Shown: positions 48,496 through 57,221, counted from the first letter of the stretch. The stretch: DNA of 64,000 nucleotides from CAZGKW01 sp964526295 (GCA_964526295.1 CAZGKW010000010.1:1-64000), one strand, 5' to 3'. The notes: a model not told the origin generated them from the sequence alone. A program made the numbers and translations.

Positions 48496-49959
48496 ATGGC
48501 CCCACCTCGCGTCCATATCACGTGCTACGGCTGCCAGATGAACCGGCTCGACGCCGACCTGGTCCGCCGGCTCCTCGCTGAAGACGGGGCGACGATCGTC
48601 GACGACCCCGACGCCGCCGACGTCATCCTCTTTCTCACCTGCTCGGTCCGGGCCCACGCCGAGGACCGCGCGTTCTCCAACATCGGTGCCCTGGCGGCCC
48701 GGAAGCGCCGCCGGCGGGACCTTGTCGTCGGCCTCCTCGGGTGCATGGCCCAGCAGTACGGCGCGAGCCTCCGCGACCGGGCCCCTCTGGTGGACGTCGT
48801 CTGCGCTCCCGGCCGCCTGGCCGAGCTGCCGGACCTGATCGCCGCCGCCCGGCGGGGCGAGACGGCCGTCGCGCTCGATCCGCCCCGTCCGTCCGCCCGG
48901 GCCCTGGGGTTTGCCGCCTCCGACGCCGCCCTCGACCGGATCGAGGTCGGCCGGTTGACCGGCGGCGGGGCGCCGGGGCAGGCTTTCGTCCGGGCGATGC
49001 GCGGCTGCGACAACTTCTGCTCGTACTGCGTCGTGCCGACCGTCCGGGGCCCCGAGCGGAGCCGCCCGCCCACGGCGGTCCTGGAGGAGGTCCGGCGGCT
49101 CGCGGGGCAGGGCGCCCTCCAGGTCACCCTTATCGGCCAGGCCGTCAACAAGTACGAGCATCGTCTCGGCGGCCGGACGTGGCGCCTGGCCGACCTTCTG
49201 GCCGAGGTGGCCGCCGTGCCGGGCCTCCGGAGGATCCACTTCATCACGAACCATCCGCGGGCGATGACGCCGGACCTCGCCGCGGCGATGCGGGACCTGC
49301 CCGCCGTCTGCCCTTACCTGCACATGCCCGCCCAGGCGGGATCGGACGCCGTGCTCGCGAGGATGCACCGAGGTTACACCGCCGGGCAGTACCTGGAGCG
49401 GGTGGCGATGGTCCGTGAGGCCCGGCCCGACGTGGCCGTCCAATCGGACTTTATCGTGGGCTTCCCCGGCGAGACGCGCGAGGACTTCGACGCCACGCTC
49501 GACCTCGTGCGGCAGGCCCGGTTCGCCGGGGCGTTCGTCTTCAAATATTCGCCGCGGCCGGGCACGCGGGCGGCCGAACGGTTCCCTGACGATGTGTCGG
49601 CGGCGGAGAAGCGGCGACGGAACCAGGCGCTGCTGGATCGGGTGGGCGAGATCGCGCTGGAGGAGAACCGGCGCCTCGTCGGCCGCGAGGTCGACCTGCT
49701 CGTCGAGGGGCCCAGCCCGCGCCCCCACCTCGACCGCCGCCCGGAGGACGCCGAGACCGGTGCCGCCCGATCCGAAGCCCCCGACCCGCTGTCCGCCAAC
49801 GTCCAGCTTCGCGGCCGGACGCCCGAGAACCGCATCGTCGTCTTCGACGGCCCCGAGCGGCTGGCCGGCACCCTCGTTCCCGTCCGCATCACCCGCGCCG
49901 AAGGGCTCACCCTCTTCGCATCGATCCGGCAGCCCGAGCCCCGCTCCGCGGCTCGGTAG
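48496..49959 (+). CDS. miaB: tRNA-2-methylthio-N6-dimethylallyladenosine synthase
   Basis: A 487-residue methylthiotransferase that modifies A37 of tRNAs. The first cluster is held by Cys10 region (T-C-Y-G-C-Q-M-N), T-C-S-V-R and G-C-M-A-Q; the radical SAM cluster by C-D-N-F-C-S-Y-C (Cys-x3-Cys-x2-Cys). L-H-M-P-A-Q-A-G-S, D-F-I-V-G-F-P-G-E-T and F-K-Y-S-P-R-P-G-T-R-A-A complete the MiaB profile. A TRAM-like domain ends the protein, with an insert around residue 415. No Shine-Dalgarno site precedes the ATG. Confidence 0.9.
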   Translation: MAPPRVHITCYGCQMNRLDADLVRRLLAEDGATIVDDPDAADVILFLTCSVRAHAEDRAFSNIGALAARKRRRRDLVVGLLGCMAQQYGASLRDRAPLVDVVCAPGRLAELPDLIAAARRGETAVALDPPRPSARALGFAASDAALDRIEVGRLTGGGAPGQAFVRAMRGCDNFCSYCVVPTVRGPERSRPPTAVLEEVRRLAGQGALQVTLIGQAVNKYEHRLGGRTWRLADLLAEVAAVPGLRRIHFITNHPRAMTPDLAAAMRDLPAVCPYLHMPAQAGSDAVLARMHRGYTAGQYLERVAMVREARPDVAVQSDFIVGFPGETREDFDATLDLVRQARFAGAFVFKYSPRPGTRAAERFPDDVSAAEKRRRNQALLDRVGEIALEENRRLVGREVDLLVEGPSPRPHLDRRPEDAETGAARSEAPDPLSANVQLRGRTPENRIVVFDGPERLAGTLVPVRITRAEGLTLFASIRQPEPRSAAR

Positions 49960-49997
49960 CCGCACCACGAATTGGCCGCCCCGTTGATGCCCGCGGT

Positions 49998-50088
49998 CCC
50001 GAAAAAGACACTAAGTGTCTTTTTCGGGGCCTCTAAACCCTGGCAAGTCAGGACTTACGGCTGGAAAAAGACACTTAGTGTCTTTTTC
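49998..50088. repeat. Inverted pair of REP-like palindromes (REPIN-like), 3' of the RAYT gene
   Basis: Two near-perfect palindromes built on GACACT-A/T-AGTGTC with A5/T5 flanks: 49998-50028 (centre A at 50013, 15-bp arms) and 50064-50088 (centre T at 50076). Their centre bases show that they point in opposite directions. The 35-nt loop contains CTAAACCCT. The same pair recurs at 50861-50951. Confidence 0.85.
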
Positions 50089-50131
50089 TGGGGCGTCAAC
50101 CACCCGGCAAGAAGGAAGGGGGCGCAGGTGG

Positions 50132-50824
50132 CTAGGCGAGTTTCCGCCCAGCGTCTTTCTTTCGCGGACGGCCACGTGAGCGGAGGGTGTGTTCCAGGCC
50201 GAGATGGCGGGCGGTTTGTGCTTGCCATCTGTCGTGACCGAAAGGCCGGCCACGCCGCACGCAGAGGCGGACGGAAGCCAACTCGCGTTCGGTCAAAGGC
50301 TGGTCAACCCAGCGCAGGTAGTCCGGCGGCCTCTCGACAGGCCAGTCGGCCAGCAATGACTTGGCTTCAGCATCGCCATGTTCGCGACGCCAGAGACTGC
50401 TCCAGCGCCATTCTTCCGCTTCCCCCACGAGATTGGCCCGGAGGGGATTGCGTTCCACGTAACGGCACACCACGAGGTAATGGCTGTCTGTCTGCACGGG
50501 GAACCGTTTGTAGGTCCCTTGGTACACGTGACCGCTGCCGGACGTGCCGTGCCAGGCATGCCACCTCTTGGCATGGGTCACCGTAAGCCAATGCACGAAG
50601 CTGCCAAGCTGAGGATCGGTGCGCGGTTGGAGCACCATGTGCCAGTGGTTCGGCATCACGCAGTAGGCGAAGACCGAAACGGGGTGGCGTTCGTGGGCCT
50701 CCAACAGGATGCACTCGAAGGCCGCATAGTCATTCGGCTTTTCGAAAAGGGTCGCCCCGCCGTTCGCTCGGTTAAGGACGTGGTAAACCACTCCGCCGAC
50801 TGGTGGATGGTTGCCTCGAGCCAT
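50132..50824 (-). CDS. REP-associated tyrosine transposase (RAYT)
   Basis: A 230-residue Y1 transposase relative from the ATG at 50824 (GGAGG 9 nt upstream). The HUH motif is His60-Trp-His62 in V-M-P-N-H-W-H-M-V-L, and the catalytic Tyr122 is in R-Y-V-E-R-N-P-L-R-A. The length and the W-x-W-S-S segment are typical of RAYTs. A basic tail (R-G-R-P-R-K-K-D) ends it. Inverted REP pairs flank it on both sides at a similar distance. RAYTs are single-copy, vertically kept and thought to mobilise REP/REPIN sequences. Base composition is less GC-rich than its neighbours. Confidence 0.92.
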   Translation of the reverse strand: MARGNHPPVGGVVYHVLNRANGGATLFEKPNDYAAFECILLEAHERHPVSVFAYCVMPNHWHMVLQPRTDPQLGSFVHWLTVTHAKRWHAWHGTSGSGHVYQGTYKRFPVQTDSHYLVVCRYVERNPLRANLVGEAEEWRWSSLWRREHGDAEAKSLLADWPVERPPDYLRWVDQPLTERELASVRLCVRRGRPFGHDRWQAQTARHLGLEHTLRSRGRPRKKDAGRKLA

Positions 50825-50860
50825 GAGCACTATCCTCCGTCGCACGGGGCGTTCTGTCAA

Positions 50861-50951
50861 GAAAAAGACACTAAGTGTCTTTTTGGCAGAAGCTAAGCCC
50901 TTTATCCACACCTGGTTAGGCGCGGAAAAAAGACACTTAGTGTCTTTTTTT
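50861..50951. repeat. Inverted pair of REP-like palindromes (REPIN-like), 5' of the RAYT gene
   Basis: AAAAAGACAC and GTGTCTTTTT arms around an A centre at 50873 (50862-50884), and a second copy around a T centre at 50938 (50926-50950). The centre-to-centre distance is 65 bp, against 63 bp in the other pair. The loop contains CTAAGCCCT, close to CTAAACCCT in the first pair. Confidence 0.85.
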
Positions 50952-51046
50952 CCCCGGCCTCGTGGCGAACCGGTTACTCGGATAGGCCCTAAGGCGGCTG
51001 GCGGGGCGTCCCTGAGAGCGGTGGCGGCGACCTTGGGGGGGGCCGA

Positions 51047-51541
51047 CTATCGGGTGAGGTCGCGCCACAGGCGGCGGAAGCACTCGACGGATTCGGCGCC
51101 GTGGGCGTTGCCCCCCAGAGCGTGGACGCCGAAGGCGGCGCCACCGATCGCCCAGTACCCGAAGGCCAGACCGCCGACGGCCACCAGACCGATCGCCAGG
51201 CCGCCCACCCCCAGCAGCAGCCCCAGCGCGACGCCCGCCAGGGCGACGAGGCCCACCGACACGCCGCCCACGGCGATCCCCCCGAACGCCAAGCCGCCCA
51301 TCGCCACGAATCCCGCGGCCATTGGGCCGATGGCCACGATCCCCTTGGCGACGCGCAACCGCCCGTCCTGCGGGTTGATCGCCGGCCCCATCACGATGTG
51401 CACCAGCGGCAGGCCGAAAAGGGTCGCCCGCGTGCGGTACTCCAGGACTCGCCGCCCCGCGAACCCGAGCCCGCAATGCGGGCAGACCAGTGCCCGCTCG
51501 GAGATTTCGTTCCCGCACTCGGGACACCGGATGAGCGCCAT
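51047..51541 (-). CDS. Zinc-ribbon protein with glycine-rich hydrophobic repeats
   Basis: A 164-residue protein from the ATG at 51541. Residues 1-30 are a zinc ribbon (C-P-E-C-G and C-P-H-C-G). A beta segment (around 35-65) is followed by about 85 residues of short repeats with a G-G-L/I-A-F/V-G core, roughly six-residue period and almost no charged residues. The repeats could be membrane-embedded or a beta-solenoid. The end is charged (E-C-F-R-R-L-W-R-D). Proteins of this type are widespread and unnamed. Confidence 0.7.
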   Translation of the reverse strand: MALIRCPECGNEISERALVCPHCGLGFAGRRVLEYRTRATLFGLPLVHIVMGPAINPQDGRLRVAKGIVAIGPMAAGFVAMGGLAFGGIAVGGVSVGLVALAGVALGLLLGVGGLAIGLVAVGGLAFGYWAIGGAAFGVHALGGNAHGAESVECFRRLWRDLTR

Positions 51542-51591
51542 GGCCACCCTTTTCCGGGCCCCCGGGGGGGTTGCACGGGCCTTCCGGGGGT

Positions 51592-52230
51592 CTATAAGGA
51601 CCTTAAGGAGGGGTTATTCGGGACGCTCAGCAGGAGGGCCGCGGCAACGAGCAGACCTCCCGACAGGAGCGTCGCCAGCCGGGCCGAGGGCTGGTTCAAG
51701 GGCTCGAGCACCTCGAGGGCCTGCTCCAGCTCGGCGGCGAGCGGCGGCGGGGCCGGGGGGGTAGGCGGGCCGATCTCCTGGGGCAGGGGCACCGGAATCT
51801 CGCCCGGCCGGACGATGCCCAGCTCCGCCCGGATCACCTGCTCGGTGTACGCCGGGTCCGTGCGGAGGGCGTCGCGTTCGGCTTCCAGCCCCCGCTGGGC
51901 GGTCTCGATGGCCTGTACCTCGGCCTGCATGGCCGCGCAGCGCCGTTCCATGTCGATGTGCCGGGCCGCGTCGGGCCCCAGGACGCCCATCGCCACCAGG
52001 GCCGTCCCCACCAGACAGGCCGGCCAGAAGACCCATCCCGAGGCGAGCCGGCCGGCCCAGCGTTCCGCCCGAGCCCGCCGGTCGGCGGCGCGGACGGTGC
52101 TCGTTTCAGCCTTCCCCGCGCGTCGGTCGGCCCTGGAGCGACGCCTCGTTCGCTTACGAGCCGCGCCGGATGGTTTGGCGGCGGTACGGTCGGCTCGTTC
52201 GCGGGCGATGGCGTCCCAAAGGGGCGGCAA
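51592..52230 (-). CDS. FtsB/DivIC-family septum-formation protein, extended
   Basis: A 212-residue protein starting at a TTG (52230), 3 nt after the eno stop, with AAAGGG inside the end of eno. A strongly basic N-terminal tail (about 1-60) precedes a membrane helix (about 67-85), a coiled coil (about 93-125) and Y-T-E-Q-V-I-R-A-E-L-G-I-V-R-P-G-E-I, the pattern of FtsB-like proteins. Usual FtsB is about 100 residues; here a Pro-rich linker and a second helix (about 188-205) follow. The eno-ftsB order is common in bacteria, which supports the call. Confidence 0.7.
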   Translation of the reverse strand: MPPLWDAIARERADRTAAKPSGAARKRTRRRSRADRRAGKAETSTVRAADRRARAERWAGRLASGWVFWPACLVGTALVAMGVLGPDAARHIDMERRCAAMQAEVQAIETAQRGLEAERDALRTDPAYTEQVIRAELGIVRPGEIPVPLPQEIGPPTPPAPPPLAAELEQALEVLEPLNQPSARLATLLSGGLLVAAALLLSVPNNPSLRSL

Positions 52231-52233
52231 ACG

Positions 52234-53517
52234 CTACCCTTTCTTCCACAGAAAGCTGCCGTACCGGGCCTGGTCGCCCAGGCCTTCCTCGATCCTGAGG
52301 AGCTGGTTGTACTTGGCGATGCGGTCGGTCCGCGACAGGCTCCCGGTCTTGATCTGGCCGGCCCCGGTGGCGACGACCAGGTCGGCGATGGTGGTGTCCT
52401 CGGTCTCGCCGCTTCGGTGGCTGACGACGGCGGTGTAGCCGGCCCGATGGGCCATGTCGATGGCGGCGAGGGTCTCGGTAAGGGTCCCGATCTGGTTGAC
52501 TTTGATGAGGATGGAGTTGGCGATGCCCTCGCGGATGCCTCGGCCGAGGCGCTCGGTGTTCGTGACGAAGAGGTCGTCGCCGACGAGCTGGACCTGGTCG
52601 CCGAGGGCGTCGGTCAGCTTCTTCCAGCCGCTCCAGTCGTCCTCGGCCATGCCGTCCTCGATGGTGCGGATGGGGTATTTCTCGACCCACTCGGCCCAGA
52701 ACTCGACCATCTCGGCGGCCGAGAGCTTCCGCTTCTCGCTGTAGAGGTTGTACTTCTTCGACTTGTAGATCTCGCTCGTGGCCGGGTCGAGGGCCAGGTG
52801 GACGTCCTTGCCCGCCTTGTAGCCGGCGGCGGAGATGGCGTCGAGGATCAGCGTGACGGCCTCTTCGTTGCCTTCGGTCAGCTTGGGGGCGAAGCCGCCC
52901 TCGTCGCCGACGGTCGTGGCGTAGCCCTTCTCCTTGAGGACGCCCTTGAGGGCGTGGAAGATCTCGGCGGCCATCCGCAGGCCTTCGGCGAACGACTTCG
53001 CGCCGAACGGCATGATCATGAACTCCTGGAGGTCGATGGCGAAGTCGGCGTGGGCCCCGCCGTTCATGATGTTGCACATCGGCACGGGCAGGACGCGGGC
53101 CGCCGGGCCGCCCAGGTAGCGGTAGAGGGGCAGTCCCGCCTCCATGGCGGCGGCCTTGGCGGTGGCCAGGCTGACGCCCAGGATGGCGTTGGCGCCGAGC
53201 TTGCCCTTGTTAGGCGTGCCGTCGAGGTCGATCATCGTCTCGTCGACGGCCGTCTGGTCGCGGGCGTCCATGCCCAAGAGCTTCGGGCCGATGATCGCGT
53301 TGACGTTCTTGACGGCCTTGGTCACGCCCTTGCCGAGGTAGCGCTTGGCGTCGCCGTCGCGGAGCTCAACGGCCTCGTGCTCGCCGGTGGAGGCGCCGCT
53401 GGGGACGGCGGCGCGGCCGAAGGCGCCGCCAGCCAGCTCGACGTCGGCCTCGACGGTCGGGTTGCCCCGCGAATCGAGGACCTCGCGGGCCTGAACGTGG
53501 GTGATGGTGTTCGGCAT
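52234..53517 (-). CDS. eno: Enolase
   Basis: A 427-residue glycolytic enzyme converting 2-phosphoglycerate to phosphoenolpyruvate. The ATG at 53517 has AGGAG about 9 nt upstream. Motifs: A-R-E-V-L-D-S-R-G-N-P-T-V, G-A-S-T-G-E-H-E-A, V-G-D-E-G-G-F-A-P, I-K-V-N-Q-I-G-T-L-T-E-T and S-H-R-S-G-E-T-E-D catalytic loop. Length matches the family. The ftsB-like gene follows after 3 nt. Confidence 0.97.
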   Translation of the reverse strand: MPNTITHVQAREVLDSRGNPTVEADVELAGGAFGRAAVPSGASTGEHEAVELRDGDAKRYLGKGVTKAVKNVNAIIGPKLLGMDARDQTAVDETMIDLDGTPNKGKLGANAILGVSLATAKAAAMEAGLPLYRYLGGPAARVLPVPMCNIMNGGAHADFAIDLQEFMIMPFGAKSFAEGLRMAAEIFHALKGVLKEKGYATTVGDEGGFAPKLTEGNEEAVTLILDAISAAGYKAGKDVHLALDPATSEIYKSKKYNLYSEKRKLSAAEMVEFWAEWVEKYPIRTIEDGMAEDDWSGWKKLTDALGDQVQLVGDDLFVTNTERLGRGIREGIANSILIKVNQIGTLTETLAAIDMAHRAGYTAVVSHRSGETEDTTIADLVVATGAGQIKTGSLSRTDRIAKYNQLLRIEEGLGDQARYGSFLWKKG

Positions 53518-53686
53518 TGTGGAGACTCCTGGGGAGCAGGGCGCAGTCCCCTCGCCCGGACCGTGCCACCGTTCTTATCGGACGTTCGTCGCCGGTGCTT
53601 GACGAGAAACCGGCCGGCGCGTCCCTTGTGCACCGAATTCGCCCCCGGTGAAGCCGCCGAGGGCCGCGCGGCGGCGACGCGTTTGG

Positions 53687-53716
53687 TTGGCGTCGACCGC
53701 GGTGTGCGAGTATAAG
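53687..53716 (+). promoter_or_regulatory. Promoter for the heparinase-like operon
   Basis: TTGGCG (53687-53692), 18-bp spacer, TATAAG (53711-53716), 46 nt before the ATG at 53763. Confidence 0.5.
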
Positions 53717-53762
53717 AGGGGTCGGGAGGCTGTCAACGGTTATCGGACCCAGGGAGCAAACG

Positions 53763-55592
53763 ATGGTGTATGCGGCATGGCTGGCAGCGGTCGTGGGGGT
53801 CGGAGTTGTCCTGGCGGCGGCCGGCGCCGAGCGGGCGGCGGGCGGACTGCCGACGCTGAGGCGGGAGCATCCGCGGCTCTTCCTGACGAAGGAGGTGCTC
53901 GCCCGGCTCGAGAAGGGCATCGAATCGGACCCGCAGATGCGTGCGCTGGCCGAACGCATCCGCAGGAAAGCCGACCGAATCATGGACGAAGCGCCCGTCG
54001 AGCACAAGCTGATCGGCCCGAGGTTGCTCTCGGTGAGCCGCCGGTGCCTGCGGCGGGTCGCGACGCTGGGCCTGGTCTATCGCCTGACCGGCGAGAGGAA
54101 GTACGCCGAGCGGGCGTGGCGCGAGATGGACGCCGCGGCGGGGTTTCGCGACTGGAACCCGTCGCACTTTCTGGACACGGCCGAGATGTCGGCCGCCCTC
54201 GGGATCGGCTACGACTGGCTCTACGACACGCTCACCGACGACCAGCGGGCCCGCATCCGCCGGGCCCTCGTCGAGAAGGGCCTGACGCCGGGCCTGCGGT
54301 GCTATCGCGGCGAGGCCCGCTACGGGTGGTGGACCCGGTCGCGGTTCAACTGGAACCAGGTGTGCAACGGGGGCCTGGCGCAAGGGTCCCTGGCGATCGC
54401 CGACGAGGAGCCCAAGGTTGCCGGCGAGGTCATCGAGTCGGGCCTGGCGTCGGTCCGGGCGGCGATGGGCAACTTCGGCGTCGACGGCGGGTGGGCCGAG
54501 GGGCCCGGCTACTGGGGCTACACGATGATGTACACGTCGCGCTACCTCGACGCCCTGCGGACGGCCCTCGGGTCGACGTTCGACCTGGAGAAGGCCCAGG
54601 GCCTGGCCGAGGCGGGCCTGTTTCGCCTCTACGCGATCGGCCCGACGGGCCTGAACTTCAACTTCGCCGACGCCGGCGAGGACCCCGGAGGCTCCTCGGC
54701 CATGTTCTGGCTGGCCCGGACGTTCGACCGGCCGGTCTGTGCGTGGCACCAGCGGCAGCGCCTGGGCGACGATCCGTTCGACCTCATCTGGTATACGCCC
54801 GAGGGGAAGTCGCCCGAGGAGTCGGGCCTTCCCCTGGCGAAGCTCTTCCGGGGCGTCGACGTCGTCATGTTGCGCAGCCATTGGGGGACGCCCGACGCCC
54901 TGTGGGTGGCCTTCAAGGGCGGCGACAACAAGGCCAACCACTCGAACCTCGACCTCGGAACGTTCGTCCTCGACGCGACGGGCGAGCGGTGGGCCCACGA
55001 GCTCGGTCGGGACGACTACAACCTGCCGGGCTACTTCGGCGGGAAGCGATGGACCTACTACCGCCTCCGCACCGAGGGCCAGAACACGCTCGTCATCGAC
55101 GGCGAGAACCAGGACACGAAGGCCGAGGCACCCGTGGTCGCCTTCCACGCCCGGGGCAGCACCGGCAGCGCCGTTGCCGACCTTTCGAAGGGCTACCCGA
55201 AGGCGTCGTCGGTGCACCGGGGCGTCCGGATGATCGATGGCCGCCGGGTCGTCATTCAGGACGAGCTGATGGCGCGCGAGCCGGTCGAGGTCGTCTGGGG
55301 GATGCACACCGAGGCCAAGGTGATGCTCGACGGGCCCAAGGCCGTCCTGGAGCAGGGCGGCAAGCGGCTCGGCATGCGGGTCCTGGAGCCGGAGGGGGCC
55401 GTCTTCGCGGTCGTCGACGTCAAGCCCGAGCCCCCCCAGCGGCCGCTGCCCGGCATGCGGAAAGTCACCGTGACGATCCCGAACGTGACCCGCAGTGTGC
55501 GGATTGCGGTCGAATTCATACCGACGGGGGCGGAGGAGGGCGGCCCGTCGCCCGTCGAGCCGCTCGAGGCGTGGCCCGGCTGGCGGCGGTGA
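53763..55592 (+). CDS. Secreted heparinase II/III-family polysaccharide lyase
   Basis: A 609-residue protein from the ATG at 53763 (AGGGAG about 7 nt upstream). A signal peptide (about 1-26) leads to an (alpha/alpha) toroid: H-P-R-L-F-L, Y-D-W-L-Y-D-T-L-T-D-D-Q, W-N-Q-V-C-N-G-G and D-G-G-W-A-E-G-P-G-Y-W-G-Y, which are heparinase II/III and alginate-lyase-like. The C-terminal beta-sandwich has the K-G-G-D-N-K-A-N-H-S-N-L-D block with the catalytic His. The substrate could be an acidic polysaccharide; it cannot be named. Confidence 0.85.
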   Translation: MVYAAWLAAVVGVGVVLAAAGAERAAGGLPTLRREHPRLFLTKEVLARLEKGIESDPQMRALAERIRRKADRIMDEAPVEHKLIGPRLLSVSRRCLRRVATLGLVYRLTGERKYAERAWREMDAAAGFRDWNPSHFLDTAEMSAALGIGYDWLYDTLTDDQRARIRRALVEKGLTPGLRCYRGEARYGWWTRSRFNWNQVCNGGLAQGSLAIADEEPKVAGEVIESGLASVRAAMGNFGVDGGWAEGPGYWGYTMMYTSRYLDALRTALGSTFDLEKAQGLAEAGLFRLYAIGPTGLNFNFADAGEDPGGSSAMFWLARTFDRPVCAWHQRQRLGDDPFDLIWYTPEGKSPEESGLPLAKLFRGVDVVMLRSHWGTPDALWVAFKGGDNKANHSNLDLGTFVLDATGERWAHELGRDDYNLPGYFGGKRWTYYRLRTEGQNTLVIDGENQDTKAEAPVVAFHARGSTGSAVADLSKGYPKASSVHRGVRMIDGRRVVIQDELMAREPVEVVWGMHTEAKVMLDGPKAVLEQGGKRLGMRVLEPEGAVFAVVDVKPEPPQRPLPGMRKVTVTIPNVTRSVRIAVEFIPTGAEEGGPSPVEPLEAWPGWRR

Positions 55593-55636
55593 CCCCGGCC
55601 CCGTCTCGAGCAGCGGGCCGCCCGGAGGACACGAGC

Positions 55637-57196
55637 GTGACCGACAGCCGCCTGTTCTACTTCCGTCCGGAGGCCGTGCCGGCCGACGAGCGCGTCCTCG
55701 ACGCCGACGTCTGCGTCTACGGGGCGACGGCCGGCGGCGTGGCGGCGGCCGTCCAGGCGGCCCGTATGGGACACTCGGCCGTCCTGCTGGAGCCGGGCGA
55801 CCATCTCGGCGGCATGTCCGCGGGCGGCCTTGGATGGACCGACTTCGGGAACCAGGCGGCCGTCGGTGGCCTGGCCCGCCGGTTCTACCGCGACGTCGGG
55901 TTGCACTACGGGGAGGAGGAGACGTGGCGGTTCGAGCCGCACGTCGCCGAGCGGGTCTTTCGCGATTGGGTCGAGACGCATGATATCACGGCCCTCTTTC
56001 GCCGCTACGTCGACGCGGTTGAGATGGAGGGTCGGCGAATCCGGACGATCCGATGCCTCGGGGGCCTCGTCGTGCGGGCCCGGGCCTGGCTCGACTGCTC
56101 CTATGAAGGCGACCTGATGGCCCGGGCGGGCGTCTCATTCACCGTCGGCCGCGAGTCGAACGACGCCTACGGCGAGACGTACAACGGCGCCCAGGTCCGC
56201 GACAAGCACCAGTTCGAGTACCCGGTGGATCCGTACCGCGAGCCGGGGACGCCCGGCAGCGGCCTCCTCCCCGGCATCGACCCGGCCCCGATCGAACCCA
56301 ACGGGACCGGCGACAGCCGCGTCCAGGCGTACAACTTCCGCATGTGCCTGACGCAAGTGCCCGAGAACCGGCTGCCGCTGCCGAAACCGCCCGGCTACGA
56401 CCCGCTCCGCTTCGAGCTGCTCCTCCGGTACCTGGCGGGCGGATGGGACGACGTATTCCGCAAGTTCGACCCCATCCCGAACGGCAAGACCGACGCGAAC
56501 AACCACGGGGCCGTCAGCACCGACTGCATCGGCGGCAGCTACGCCTGGCCGGAGGCCGACTACGGCCGTCGCGAGGCCATCTTCCAGGACCACGTCCGGT
56601 GGCAGCAGGGCCTCTTGTGGACCCTCGCCAACCACCCGCGGGTCCCGGCCGCCATCCGCGACGAGATGCAGACCTGGGGCCTCGCGGCCGACGAGTTCAC
56701 CGACTGCGGCGGCTGGCCGCACCAGCTCTACGTCCGCGAGTGCCGACGGATGGTGGCCGACACGGTGATGACCGAGCACCACGTCCTGGGCCGTGAGAGG
56801 GCCGCCATGACGGGCGTCGGCCTGGGGGCCTACGGGATGGACTCGCACAACTGCCGGCGTTTCGTCGACTCAGGCGGCAGCGTCCGCAACGAGGGCGACG
56901 TCCAGGTCCACGGCTTCCCGCCGTACCCGGTCGACTACGGCGCCATCGTCCCCCGCCGGGGCGAGTGCGAGGACCTGGCCGTGCCGGTCTGCGCCGGCGC
57001 GACGCATATCGCGTTCGGGTCGATCCGGATGGAGCCGGTGTTCATGGTGCTCGGGCAGTCGGCGGCGACGGCCGCCTCGCTGGCCCTGGAGGCGGGCTGT
57101 CCGATCCAGGACGTGCCGCCTGAGGCCCTGCGGGAGCGGCTCCTGGCCGACGGGCAGGTCCTGGATCCGCCGGGCGGGTGTTGTGAAAGGGTTTGA
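55637..57196 (+). CDS. FAD-dependent oxidoreductase (FAD_oxidored family)
   Basis: A 519-residue protein from a GTG at 55637 with GGAGG 9 nt upstream, 44 nt after the lyase. The Rossmann motif V-C-V-Y-G-A-T-A-G-G-V-A-A-A-V-Q-A binds FAD; L-G-G-M-S-A-G-G-L-G-W-T and D-C-S-Y-E-G-D-L-M-A-R-A-G follow, and the C-terminal L-G-Q-S-A-A-T-A-A closes the FAD site. Members of this family are abundant in planctomycetes beside sugar genes; substrates unknown. A longer frame open upstream overlaps the lyase and is rejected. Confidence 0.87.
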   Translation: MTDSRLFYFRPEAVPADERVLDADVCVYGATAGGVAAAVQAARMGHSAVLLEPGDHLGGMSAGGLGWTDFGNQAAVGGLARRFYRDVGLHYGEEETWRFEPHVAERVFRDWVETHDITALFRRYVDAVEMEGRRIRTIRCLGGLVVRARAWLDCSYEGDLMARAGVSFTVGRESNDAYGETYNGAQVRDKHQFEYPVDPYREPGTPGSGLLPGIDPAPIEPNGTGDSRVQAYNFRMCLTQVPENRLPLPKPPGYDPLRFELLLRYLAGGWDDVFRKFDPIPNGKTDANNHGAVSTDCIGGSYAWPEADYGRREAIFQDHVRWQQGLLWTLANHPRVPAAIRDEMQTWGLAADEFTDCGGWPHQLYVRECRRMVADTVMTEHHVLGRERAAMTGVGLGAYGMDSHNCRRFVDSGGSVRNEGDVQVHGFPPYPVDYGAIVPRRGECEDLAVPVCAGATHIAFGSIRMEPVFMVLGQSAATAASLALEAGCPIQDVPPEALRERLLADGQVLDPPGGCCERV

Positions 57197-57221
57197 AGTG
57201 GGAGCGGGGGGGCCCTATAAT
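57193..57221 (+). promoter_or_regulatory. Strong promoter for the lipoprotein gene at 57273
   Basis: TTGAAG (57193-57198), 17-bp spacer, perfect TATAAT (57216-57221). The -35 overlaps the stop codon of the oxidoreductase gene. Confidence 0.65.

Noticed and set aside
50001..50025. Ordinary intrinsic terminator at the end of miaB
   Set aside because: The palindrome has a T run and could stop transcription, but the same sequence occurs four times in a RAYT-linked pattern, so REP identity is the better description. A secondary terminator role is possible.
49998..50951. CRISPR-like array
   Set aside because: There are only four palindromic copies in two inverted pairs flanking a transposase, without regular spacers or cas genes; REP-like elements explain them better.
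53648..57196. A possible fusion protein of 1182 residues joining upstream sequence to the FAD oxidoreductase
   Set aside because: The first 660 residues are the wrong frame of the heparinase-like gene; a GTG with GGAGG at 55637 gives a normal oxidoreductase.
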